This document shows, in pieces, positions 1-5,720 of a stretch of 5,886 nt of DNA; the stretch's first letter is position 1; every line of letters begins with the position of its first letter. Origin of the DNA: Flavobacterium sp. (GTDB taxonomy: Bacteria; Bacteroidota; Bacteroidia; Flavobacteriales; Flavobacteriaceae); the NCBI GenBank assembly GCA_030682755.1, contig JAUXNR010000643.1, positions 1 through 5,886 of the forward strand. Direction: 5' to 3'. The notes under the pieces were generated by a model. It worked only from the letters and a program-made list of their open reading frames with translations. It ran no database searches and was not told the origin of the DNA. The position numbers and the translations under genes were made by a program.

Positions 1-1
1 A

Positions 2-853
2 AATGTACTTCTCGGCTTAGTTGTAGCATCGTTTTTTTCATGTAGCAATGATGCTGATACTACAAACAATCCTAATTTGACCTTATACAAAAGAGTTATT
101 ATACGAACGCAATCCATGAATGCGGAGGCTCTTACTAAAGAAGTCCAATATTTTTCAAATAATGAAATAGTTGCCGACACTATTTTTAATCATTTAGAGG
201 AATGGACACACAGAAAAGTAACTACGACCAATGGTAACACAAAAACGTATAAAACCTATACTGTGAGCGGAGAAGTTATAGCACACAGAGAGGAAACCTA
301 TGATAGTCAAGGTAGAATTACAGGTAGAAAACAACTGATTCCTGAAAACATTCTGGCTATATCCTACAGTTATACTGCTGATGAGAGTGTAACGGTTGAA
401 GCCATAAATCTGATAGATCAAACCGTTTCTTATGTTGGAACCTATTTCAAAAACAATCAAGGATTGATTTTTAAAGAAAATAGACCGGCAACTTTTGATC
501 CTACTACAATAACTGAAGGCACGTTGCTTTTTGACGGTTTGCGACCCATTGAATATACGAATTCGGGAATCACGATAAGTTTTGACTACTATCCGGTTGC
601 TAAACCGACAACTATCTTAAAATCTACGACGGAATTGAATAATACTGTTTTATTGGGACTTTCATTACTCAAACTTGCGGAAGAAGGTAATTTCTATTTC
701 AAAAGAAATAATGAAACCACCAATAGCGTCAGCACCACCTATCAAACCGATTTTAATGAAAATAACTTTATTGAATATTATAAATCAACTTATATCAATA
801 CAGCAACCACTAATAACCTTCTAACCACAGAAGTTTTTTATTATTATAATTAA
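2..853 (+). CDS. Lipoprotein of unknown function, 5'-partial
   Basis: The open frame enters from the left edge and runs to a TAA at 851-853, giving 283 visible residues. The first residues read as the end of a lipoprotein signal peptide: a hydrophobic stretch (VLLLGLVVASFF) followed by S-C, then polar SNDADTTNN, so the Cys coded at 41-43 is the likely lipidated residue. The real start must therefore lie just upstream of the window; a TTG at 77 gives an internal fragment without the signal and is not the start. The mature part is rich in Thr, Asn and Tyr and looks beta-rich. A segment reading YDSQGRITGRK followed by a YSYT stretch is faintly like YD repeats, but too weak to assign. It is probably anchored in the outer or inner membrane facing the periplasm or the surface. 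I do not recognise the family. A terminator lies about 90 bp downstream, so this gene ends its transcript. Confidence 0.8.
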   Translation, partial: NVLLGLVVASFFSCSNDADTTNNPNLTLYKRVIIRTQSMNAEALTKEVQYFSNNEIVADTIFNHLEEWTHRKVTTTNGNTKTYKTYTVSGEVIAHREETYDSQGRITGRKQLIPENILAISYSYTADESVTVEAINLIDQTVSYVGTYFKNNQGLIFKENRPATFDPTTITEGTLLFDGLRPIEYTNSGITISFDYYPVAKPTTILKSTTELNNTVLLGLSLLKLAEEGNFYFKRNNETTNSVSTTYQTDFNENNFIEYYKSTYINTATTNNLLTTEVFYYYN

Positions 854-942
854 ATGGTCACACCCTTTTGCCCAAACAACTCAGTGTTCACTTAAAAAGG
901 AGTACACAGCTCTGCATCTTATACTACTAATTGAGTTTGTTG

Positions 943-974
943 AAAAGCTCTTGACTTCGGTTGAGGGCTTTTTT
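943..974 (+). terminator. Rho-independent terminator with UUCG loop
   Basis: A 13-bp stem (943-955 with 960-972, including several G-U pairs) closes a TTCG tetraloop at 956-959 flanked by C and G, the very stable cUUCGg form. The 3' arm runs into a T-tract at 969-974. It lies about 90 bp after the stop of the lipoprotein gene ending at 853 and should end that transcript. The A-run at 943-946 opposite means it could also work weakly on the other strand, but no minus-strand gene reads into it. Confidence 0.8.
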
Positions 975-990
975 AATCAGGAATAAGGTC

Positions 991-1035
991 GTAGGAATCT
1001 CCTACCCTCGCTACCGTACGAGTCCTTTCGTGTGG
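991..1035. repeat. Double-hairpin intergenic element, copy 1
   Basis: Two hairpins stand side by side. The first is GTAGGA (991-996), loop ATC, TCCTAC (1000-1005), a perfect 6-bp stem. The second pairs CCGTACGA (1014-1021) with TCGTGTGG (1028-1035), 8 bp with two G-U pairs as RNA, around a 6-nt loop. The part from about 1006 to 1025 (core CGCTACCG, then a TCCT end) recurs in diverged form at 1870-1890, also just downstream of a hairpin. It is probably a dispersed repeat of the genome; its function is unknown. The rest of the 854-1177 gap holds only the terminator and a possible promoter. Confidence 0.5.
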
Positions 1036-1069
1036 TTTCAACATATAAAGAAAGTTTTTACTATTTTTG
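1036..1069 (+). promoter_or_regulatory. Possible Bacteroidota promoter for the lipoprotein at 1178
   Basis: The -7 box TATTTTTG at 1062-1069 matches TAnnTTTG exactly. The best -33 candidate is TTTC at 1036-1039, one mismatch from TTTG, with a 22-bp spacer, slightly long. The start codon is about 100 bp further down, so the leader would be long. The match is plausible but not strong. Confidence 0.35.
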
Positions 1070-1177
1070 ACTTAAAGGAACAGTATTAGTTATTTTGAAG
1101 ACATACGAAGGGATTTGTACTGAGAAGATAAATTACGTTTCACTACATTAACTAATTTTAGAATACTTAAACTAAAT

Positions 1178-1786
1178 ATGATGAAACAAGTATCGCTTTT
1201 ATTTTATATTCTCGTTTTATACAGTTGTAAGCAAAATGAAGCGATAAAGAATGACGATGTAGTATTGTCGAATAAAAGAAATCATTCGGCAGAACTTATT
1301 GAAAAGGAGTTTCTAAAATATGCGGATGAAGCAATGGTTGATAGTTTGAAAATGGAACTTATAAACGCATTCAATATTTATGATGATTCTTTTTTTAAAA
1401 TTGTACATATTGACGCTGAAGCACTTGCTGAATTCAGTTTTGATTTTTTTCTTCCCAATCTCAATACGATACTGGCTAAAAGAAATAGCAGCCTTACCGT
1501 TAAAAAAAGTAATGATAATTACGATTCCTTTGAAGTTTTGATTAATGGGCAACCGATACAACTTTACACGCAGCTAGAATTGGACAACGATTCGTTTTGG
1601 AATACAGCTCCAATAAACTTCTTTAGAAAAGTAAATACAATTTTGAAAGCAAATGACAGCAACGAACAGTTTTATTTACTCTATGAAGGCAACGACTTGC
1701 ATGCCATTCTTTTGACGGAAGATCAGTTTTTTATTATAACAGACTACTACAAGGATAATTTTAATGAAAGACCTTATAAACCATAA
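1178..1786 (+). CDS. Small lipoprotein of unknown function
   Basis: A 202-residue protein with a lipoprotein signal: MMKQ, hydrophobic VSLLFYILVLYS, then Cys17 (lipobox LYSC). The second ATG at 1181 is an equally good start and leaves the lipobox intact. The mature chain is acidic, contains no further hydrophobic helix, and looks like one alpha/beta domain: a helical N-terminal part (about 35-65), a middle with INGQPIQLY (about 122-130), and an end with YLLYEGNDLHAILLTEDQFFII (shortened: LLYEG...LLTEDQ, about 167-187). I do not recognise the family. Compact acidic one-domain proteins of this sort are often cargo or immunity-type proteins in Bacteroidota, but nothing here proves it and no toxin gene is in view. 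The gene stands alone, with more than 300 bp before it and 124 bp after it. No Shine-Dalgarno is visible, as usual in this phylum. Confidence 0.75.
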   Translation: MMKQVSLLFYILVLYSCKQNEAIKNDDVVLSNKRNHSAELIEKEFLKYADEAMVDSLKMELINAFNIYDDSFFKIVHIDAEALAEFSFDFFLPNLNTILAKRNSSLTVKKSNDNYDSFEVLINGQPIQLYTQLELDNDSFWNTAPINFFRKVNTILKANDSNEQFYLLYEGNDLHAILLTEDQFFIITDYYKDNFNERPYKP

Positions 1787-1838
1787 TTGAAAGATTAGCG
1801 TGAATGTCTCTAATAACCCGCTACTTTAAGTTTTCTAA

Positions 1839-1890
1839 ATTAGCACTGAGTTCTGCTAATGTTTCTGACTCCGCTACCGAACCGAATCCT
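1839..1890. repeat. Hairpin plus repeat element, copy 2
   Basis: ATTAGCA (1839-1845) and TGCTAAT (1854-1860) form a perfect 7-bp stem around an 8-nt loop. Just downstream, 1870-1890 repeats the core of 1006-1025: both have CGCTACCG, then a short variable stretch, then TCCT. In this copy the second hairpin of copy 1 has been lost, because the 3' arm is replaced by TATAAG. It sits in the 124-bp gap before the membrane protein gene at 1911, ending about 20 bp before that start codon. Function is unknown. Confidence 0.4.
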
Positions 1891-1910
1891 TATAAGAAAA
1901 AATAGATCAA

Positions 1911-2444
1911 ATGAAATTTGAAATCCCTTTTAAAGAAGAAATTTACAAAAAGCAAACAAGTCTAAATCTATCCTTGACTTGGGAAAAAATATTAAAAAAA
2001 AACAAAAAAAATCTAATCATTTATATTTTTTTCATTTCGATTGGATTCCTAACAATTTATGGAGGTGGTAATATAGGTGTAATATTTATAATTATTGGTT
2101 TATTTGGATTATTGGAATGCTATAGAATAAATACAGCATATCAAAACTATAAAAAAACGTACCTTAAATTAATTGAAAATGAAATTAAAGGACAATTGGA
2201 ATCCAACGAAAAAAGCGTTTGGGAATTTAATGATGATTATTTTAGCTATAAAGATTATAAATATGAAGCAAAAATAAAATGGAATGCTTTTAAAAATTAC
2301 AGAATAATTGAAGACAATATTTTTTTAGATTTAAATGTAGGAAATCAATCCTCATACATTCTATCAAAAGAAGAAATTGGAAATGATTCTTTTGAAAATA
2401 TTATTGAATTAATACATACCAAGATAAATAGAACCAGCCACTAA
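1911..2444 (+). CDS. YcxB-like two-helix membrane protein
   Basis: A 177-residue protein with a Lys-rich cytoplasmic N-terminus (1-33, including WEKILKKNKKN), two closely spaced transmembrane helices (about 34-50 and 54-69) joined by a short GGGN turn, then a soluble C-terminal domain. The C-terminal part (about 103-170) follows the YcxB-like pattern: a strand pair WEFNDDYFSY / YKYEAKIKW (Trp124), then a strand with YRIIEDNIFLDL and a final segment YILSKEEIG before a helix. YcxB-like proteins are inner-membrane proteins of unknown biochemical role. The positive-inside rule puts both ends in the cytoplasm. The gene is extremely AT-rich (runs of A around 1995-2010), more so than the pseudouridine synthase gene. 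It starts at the ATG preceded by an A-rich stretch. Its TAA stop (2442-2444) is also the first part of the attC-like hairpin that follows. Confidence 0.75.
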   Translation: MKFEIPFKEEIYKKQTSLNLSLTWEKILKKNKKNLIIYIFFISIGFLTIYGGGNIGVIFIIIGLFGLLECYRINTAYQNYKKTYLKLIENEIKGQLESNEKSVWEFNDDYFSYKDYKYEAKIKWNAFKNYRIIEDNIFLDLNVGNQSSYILSKEEIGNDSFENIIELIHTKINRTSH

Positions 2445-2556
2445 CAGTTACTACAAAGGATTTGGCCAATTAGCTCAATTAAAAGTTGGTTTTTATATTT
2501 GCGATAATTTGTCAAATCCTAAAATAGAGCTTAATTTAGTCCCAAATCCGCTGTAA
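2442..2556. repeat. attC-like long imperfect hairpin
   Basis: Three blocks pair in order across about 115 nt. ACAG (2444-2447) pairs with CTGT (2551-2554); GGATTTGG (2458-2465) pairs with CCAAATCC (2542-2549); ATT plus AGCTC (2469-2476) pairs with GAGCT plus AAT (2527-2535), with a single extrahelical T at 2532. A 10-nt bulge (2448-2457) lies on the left arm only. The element starts in the stop codon of the preceding gene. This architecture (imperfect palindrome starting at a stop codon, asymmetric unpaired bases) is that of integron attC sites. The expected core sites match only partly: CACTAAC at 2439-2445 against RYYYAAC (5 of 7), GTAATAC at 2553-2559 against GTTRRRY (5 of 7). An alternative inner pairing exists: AGGATTTG (2457-2464) with CAAATCCT (2513-2520). 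It could instead be a terminator or structured spacer, although no T-tract follows. Confidence 0.45.
2470..2501 (+). promoter_or_regulatory. Possible promoter for the WG-repeat gene
   Basis: TATATTTG at 2494-2501 matches the Bacteroidota -7 box TAnnTTTG exactly. The only -33 candidate at the right distance is TTAG (2470-2473, 20-bp spacer), a weak match to TTTG. It lies in the loop of the long hairpin at 2442-2556, so promoter and hairpin would compete if the DNA were extruded as a single strand. It is about 95 bp upstream of the chosen start at 2597. Confidence 0.35.
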
Positions 2557-2596
2557 TACTAGAATGTTACCAACTATTTTTCAGAAAAACTATACC

Positions 2597-3631
2597 ATGA
2601 AATTCATTTTATTTTTTTTGCTTCTTATAAATTTTATCCTTTATGGTCAGGATGACAAATATTGGTATGCTTTTCATGTTGAGGATACATTAAACAACCC
2701 TATTTCTTTATCACTTGGTTTCAAAGACATACGTGGCAATGTAAAAATTAAACCATTTTATATAAGCCCAATGACAGAAAATAAGCGATTTGAAAAAGTG
2801 ATAGCTTTAACAGAATATTCTAGCAATAAATTCAGAAGTTATTATTTGAATAAAAATGGAAAAAAATTTGGAATTGACAGTCTCTATACCTTTGACTTTG
2901 TTCACGATATAGAACAAGAGGGATATATTAGATTTTCAGTTGGTAAGCAGCTTGACTCAATTGGCCTTTTTAATTCAAATGGTAAAATTGTAATTGAACC
3001 CAAATACAACTCATTATCAAGAGTAAATAATGGATTAGTAATTGCATTAATAGGTGCTAATAAAATAAATGAACATGAGTATGCCGGTTGCAATCATTGG
3101 CATTATGAAGGAGGAAAACAGATGTTGTTGGACACCTTGGGCAACATTTTAATTGACAACTTTAACAAAAATGACTTAGACTTGAATTTATACACGCTAA
3201 GAATTACTGAAAAAATTAATGCTGAAAAATTCAGACATAATTTTAAAGGAACTGATGGTGATTATTATAGTTTTATAGACACGAATAAAGAATTTAAAGA
3301 GTTTATAGAAAATGATTTTACTAAAAAAGTATCGAATAAAAATTTATCAGAATACCTATTCATAAATTTAAAATCTGTAATTGAGAAGGATAAAATGTAT
3401 TTAAAAAGATTAAATAGAACAATTAATCAAATTAAAAAGGGTAATTTAACTTTTTCAAAAATGGGTTATTCAGTTTATAAAGAGGAAGAAATTCAATTAA
3501 TGAAAGACTTTTTAGATAATTCAGATACTGTAGTTTTTGATAAATTTCCTATTTATGGAATAGTAGATAAAAATGGTCAGTTTATTTTAAGCTTCATAAG
3601 AACTGGGTACGGATATAAAATTATTCAATAG
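2597..3631 (+). CDS. Secreted WG-repeat protein
   Basis: A 344-residue protein beginning at the ATG at 2597. An upstream in-frame ATG at 2564 would add 11 residues before a complete signal peptide, so it is rejected. Residues 1-17 (MKFILFFLLLINFILYG) form a signal peptide with likely cleavage before Gln18; there is no lipobox Cys. The mature chain has degenerate WG-type repeats, each a short strand pair around N-x-N-G-K: about 41-55 (GFKDIRGNVKIKPFY), 82-104, 122-150 (the clearest, IGLFNSNGKIVIEPKY followed by NNGLVIA), 176-190 and 320-333 (YGIVDKNGQFILSF). Residues about 200-315 are a more charged, helical insertion without clear repeats. WG-repeat proteins fold as beta solenoid or propeller-like scaffolds and are thought to mediate binding; no enzyme activity is expected. 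The protein should be periplasmic or exported. It is a single AT-rich gene after the attC-like element, and convergent with the pseudouridine synthase gene downstream. Confidence 0.8.
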   Translation: MKFILFFLLLINFILYGQDDKYWYAFHVEDTLNNPISLSLGFKDIRGNVKIKPFYISPMTENKRFEKVIALTEYSSNKFRSYYLNKNGKKFGIDSLYTFDFVHDIEQEGYIRFSVGKQLDSIGLFNSNGKIVIEPKYNSLSRVNNGLVIALIGANKINEHEYAGCNHWHYEGGKQMLLDTLGNILIDNFNKNDLDLNLYTLRITEKINAEKFRHNFKGTDGDYYSFIDTNKEFKEFIENDFTKKVSNKNLSEYLFINLKSVIEKDKMYLKRLNRTINQIKKGNLTFSKMGYSVYKEEEIQLMKDFLDNSDTVVFDKFPIYGIVDKNGQFILSFIRTGYGYKIIQ

Positions 3632-3678
3632 TTTGTTTTGAATTTTATCTTGAAAATGAAATGTCTTGTCCTATAATA

Positions 3679-3722
3679 GCCATACCAAAGCCATACCAAA
3701 GCCAAGGTAAAGCCATGCTTAT
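3679..3722. repeat. Four-unit 11-bp tandem repeat
   Basis: GCCATACCAAA occurs twice exactly (3679-3689, 3690-3700), followed by a diverged unit GCCAAGGTAAA (3701-3711) and a fourth that keeps only GCCAT (3712-3722). It lies between two convergent genes and codes for nothing visible. The last two units form the left arm of the hairpin at 3706-3728. Slippage is the likely origin. Confidence 0.75.
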
Positions 3723-3734
3723 GGTACCCTTTTT
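3706..3734 (+). terminator. Possible terminator after the WG-repeat gene
   Basis: GGTA (3706-3709) pairs with TACC (3725-3728), and inside it CCAT (3713-3716) pairs with ATGG (3721-3724) around GCTT; AAG at 3710-3712 bulges. A C and five T (3730-3734) follow. An alternative inner pairing is AAGC (3710-3713) with GCTT (3717-3720). It is about 75 bp after the stop at 3631, the right side for the plus-strand gene. The stem is short and bulged, so strength is uncertain. Confidence 0.4.
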
Positions 3735-3748
3735 AAGTATTACTTAAA
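3732..3748. repeat. 17-bp palindrome across a stop codon
   Basis: TTTAAGTA (3732-3739) and TACTTAAA (3741-3748) are perfect inverted repeats around a single T. The palindrome covers the last two codons and the stop of the minus-strand pseudouridine synthase gene and abuts the T-tract of the plus-strand hairpin. It could help end the minus-strand transcript, but it is all weak pairs and lacks a T-tract on that strand. Confidence 0.45.
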
Positions 3749-5398
3749 CATTTCCTCAACTTGAACAATTATTTCTTTTTTCAAAATAGGGTGGATGAAG
3801 CAGAGTTGTTCTGCATGAAGGTGAAGGCGGTTTGCTTTGGTACCATAAAGGTCATCGCCCACAATTGGAGCATTCAAGCCATCGGGATGGGCAGCATGCA
3901 CCCGAAGTTGGTGGGTTCTGCCTGTAATTGGATAAAAGTACACCAAGGTTTGATTGTCACGGTGTTCAATAACTTCCCATTTTGTAACTGCGGGTTTGCC
4001 GTACGTATAACAAACCAATTGGTTGGGGCGGTTGTCTAAATCTACTCGGAGTGGCAACTCGATACTTCCGCAAGGTTGTTTAATTGTGCCTTCCAGTAAG
4101 GCTACATATCGCTTTTTGATGGTTCGCTTGATGAATTGTGATTGCAACTGCAGGTATAGTGCACTGCTCTTGGAAATCAATAACAAACCGGAGGTAGACA
4201 TGTCTAAGCGATGCACAATCAATGGTCCTGTGGCTTCCGGATAGCGGGTTTTGATTCGATGATATACCGAATCGGTAATTGTCTTGCCGGGTACGGAGAG
4301 AAACTCTGCCGGTTTATTGATTACTGCAAGATATTCGTCTTCATAAACGATGGAAATGTCTTTTCCCAATGCCGGATTTATGTGTAAGGGATTGTCATCC
4401 ATTTTAATGCCTTCCAACATGTGAGCCAAAATGGGTTTGCACTTTCCCGTGCAAGCCGGATAAAAGTGGCCGTGTTTGCGGACTTCTGATTTGGGTGATT
4501 GCCCCCACCAGAATTCTGCCAGTGCAATGGGTTTTAATTGGTGTTGGAAGGCATAATGCAAGAGTTTTGGAGCGGCACATTCTCCGGCACTTGCGGGTGG
4601 ATTGCCTTCAAAGATGGTGCCCAAGCTTTTGGTGATTCCGTATTGGTTTAAAAACGCATACTGTTGAAACAGTTTTTGTTGTAAGGCGGCTGATTTTTGT
4701 TTGCGTTCTTCTTTTAATGTATTGATTTGGTCTGTATAAGCTTGTACGGTGTTGGTGATAAGCGTTAGTTGTTCTTTCCAGTAGTGTTGCATCATTTTGA
4801 GTTTGATGCTTTCTTGTTGGCTTTCTTTGCTTAGGTTTTTTTCAAATGTTTTATATACTTCGGCGGTAAGTGTTTCCAAGGCCTCTTGACGACGAGTATC
4901 TCTGTTTTGTTTGTTGGTTTTAATCTGTTGTTTTTGGGCTTCAATGTCGGTTTGGGCGGCTAGGGTTGTGGCGTTGAGTTGGTCAAGGGCTGCTTTGTAT
5001 TTGGGATCTTTTTCAAGGACTTCAATTTTACGGTTATAGGTATTGAGCAGCTTTTCTTCTTGTTTAAAAAAGCCGTCTTGTTGAAGCATATCAAATACGG
5101 GGGGTACAAATACTTTATGGGTATTACTGTCTGCCAGTTTACCCGAAAAGGCAGCGAGGTAACCTATTTGGTTGTTTTTGTTTTGTACAACTAATACGCC
5201 AAACATTTTCCCAATAACTAATCCATCTTGGTCTTTGTTGAGCCCGAAGTTGTGGTTAAAATCAGTTTGGGTTTGCAAGTAATGTTGTAGTTCAGACGCC
5301 GCTATTTTGCTTAGTTCATGTGGTTCATAATAAAACGGAAACGTGAATGTTTCGGGTAAAGGGATGTTGGTTATGTTTTGTTTGAAATGGAGGAGCAT
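3740..5398 (-). CDS. Long RluA-family RNA pseudouridine synthase
   Basis: A 552-residue protein. The C-terminal third is an RluA-family pseudouridine synthase, which isomerises uridine to pseudouridine in rRNA or tRNA in the cytoplasm. Visible family motifs: DEYLAVINKPAEFLSVPG (354-371), the catalytic loop HRLDMSTSGLLL (396-407) with Asp399 as the nucleophile, GRTHQLRVHAAH (493-504), DDLYG (515-519) and LHLHAE (525-530). The N-terminal part of about 340 residues is not found in short RluA proteins. It has an alpha/beta segment (60-105, with FGVLVVQN and GYLAAFSGK), a long coiled coil rich in Gln, Lys and Glu (about 110-245), and a small Cys/His-rich module (about 265-325) with GECAAPKLLHYAF, AEFWWGQSPKSEVRKHGH and PACTGKC (Cys274, His309, His311, Cys316, Cys320). 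This long form is known as a family, but its RNA target cannot be read from sequence. There is no S4 domain. The gene has a promoter of its own, is richer in G+C than the surrounding genes, and is the only clear core gene here. Confidence 0.9.
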   Translation of the reverse strand: MLLHFKQNITNIPLPETFTFPFYYEPHELSKIAASELQHYLQTQTDFNHNFGLNKDQDGLVIGKMFGVLVVQNKNNQIGYLAAFSGKLADSNTHKVFVPPVFDMLQQDGFFKQEEKLLNTYNRKIEVLEKDPKYKAALDQLNATTLAAQTDIEAQKQQIKTNKQNRDTRRQEALETLTAEVYKTFEKNLSKESQQESIKLKMMQHYWKEQLTLITNTVQAYTDQINTLKEERKQKSAALQQKLFQQYAFLNQYGITKSLGTIFEGNPPASAGECAAPKLLHYAFQHQLKPIALAEFWWGQSPKSEVRKHGHFYPACTGKCKPILAHMLEGIKMDDNPLHINPALGKDISIVYEDEYLAVINKPAEFLSVPGKTITDSVYHRIKTRYPEATGPLIVHRLDMSTSGLLLISKSSALYLQLQSQFIKRTIKKRYVALLEGTIKQPCGSIELPLRVDLDNRPNQLVCYTYGKPAVTKWEVIEHRDNQTLVYFYPITGRTHQLRVHAAHPDGLNAPIVGDDLYGTKANRLHLHAEQLCFIHPILKKEIIVQVEEMFK

Positions 5399-5432
5399 GG
5401 TTGCAGGTTGCGGGTTGTTTGGTTTGGTGGGT

Positions 5433-5464
5433 CAAATATAGGGAAAGTTTTTTTGGAGTTTAAA
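5433..5464 (-). promoter_or_regulatory. Promoter of the pseudouridine synthase gene
   Basis: Reading the minus strand, TATATTTG (5440 down to 5433) matches the Bacteroidota -7 box exactly, and TTTA (5464 down to 5461) stands 20 bp upstream, one mismatch from TTTG. The start codon at 5398 is about 35 bp beyond the -7 box, a normal short leader. Confidence 0.65.
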
Positions 5465-5491
5465 GGTTTATGGGGTTAAGGGTTTAAGAGT

Positions 5492-5614
5492 ATGGATTAC
5501 ATTCAAGTAATATTGGGGCACAGCACTAGTAAAGCGACCGAAATCTACACACATGCGATTAGGAAAAGTATTCAACAAATAGAAAGTCCTTTTGATGATT
5601 GTATAAAAAAATAG
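5492..5614 (+). pseudogene. Tyrosine recombinase C-terminal remnant
   Basis: Forty codons from an ATG at 5492 to a TAG at 5612-5614 read as the end of a tyrosine recombinase: YIQVILGHS, TSKATEIYTHA, then IRKSIQQIESPFDD. His10 is the conserved His of box II (LGHS) and Tyr19 in IYTH is the nucleophile. The box I Arg, the Lys and the HxxR motif are all missing; an in-frame stop lies at 5477-5479 and similarity ends at about 5492-5497, so this is a broken gene, not a short active one. The tail I-x-SP-F-D resembles both the Bacteroidota XerC/D-like integrases and the SPLD end of integron integrases. The missing part may have been lost when the neighbouring DNA joined here. It could be expressed as a 40-residue peptide, but function is unlikely. 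Confidence 0.8.
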
Positions 5615-5622
5615 TATATTTG
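5591..5622 (+). promoter_or_regulatory. Strong Bacteroidota promoter facing right
   Basis: TTTG (5591-5594) and TATATTTG (5615-5622) match both consensus boxes exactly with a 20-bp spacer. The -33 box lies inside the last codons of the recombinase remnant and the -7 box starts right after its stop. Transcription would begin about 5627-5630 and give a leader of about 85-90 nt to the gene starting at 5712-5721. Confidence 0.7.
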
Positions 5623-5708
5623 AGTTAATCAATGAAGCGAGATAAATCTTAGCTTATTCACATGATTTTTGGTGTATATACGGAGAGGTTTGTTTTGTAG
5701 ATAAATGA

Positions 5709-5718
5709 GTTGTGCAAC
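5709..5718. repeat. Short GTT/AAC palindrome before the last gene
   Basis: GTTGTGCAAC is an inverted repeat (GTTG and CAAC around TG), lying 2 bp before the TTG start at 5721 and overlapping the alternative GTG start at 5712. Recombination core sites of integron type also pair GTT and AAC half-sites, but a 10-bp match of this kind occurs by chance fairly often. Confidence 0.3.
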
Positions 5719-5720
5719 AT

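Noticed and set aside
1804..1905. A 33-codon plus-strand ORF (MSLITRYFKF...) ending 5 bp before the membrane protein gene
   Set aside because: It is open through the hairpin and the repeat core at 1839-1890, so its residues (SATEPNPY) are a translation of the repeat. There is no promoter match, no hydrophobic or conserved segment, and similar repeat-derived ORFs are a common artefact.
2445..2552. Plus-strand frame open through the attC-like spacer (NSYYKGFGQL... to a TAA)
   Set aside because: It has no start codon of its own, directly follows the stop of the preceding gene, and is explained by the hairpin arms. Readthrough cannot be excluded but nothing supports it.
2564..2596. Upstream start for the WG-repeat protein adding MLPTIFQKNYT
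   Set aside because: The extra residues stand before a complete signal peptide that starts at the ATG at 2597, and they would weaken it.
3761..4244. Plus-strand ORFs inside the pseudouridine synthase gene
   Set aside because: They are antisense shadows over the catalytic domain, whose motifs (HRLD, GRTHQLRVH) are clear on the minus strand.
5465..5490. Three imperfect GGTTTAAG-like units
   Set aside because: The match is loose, the region is short and G/T-rich, and it lies upstream of the minus-strand promoter; it may be chance.
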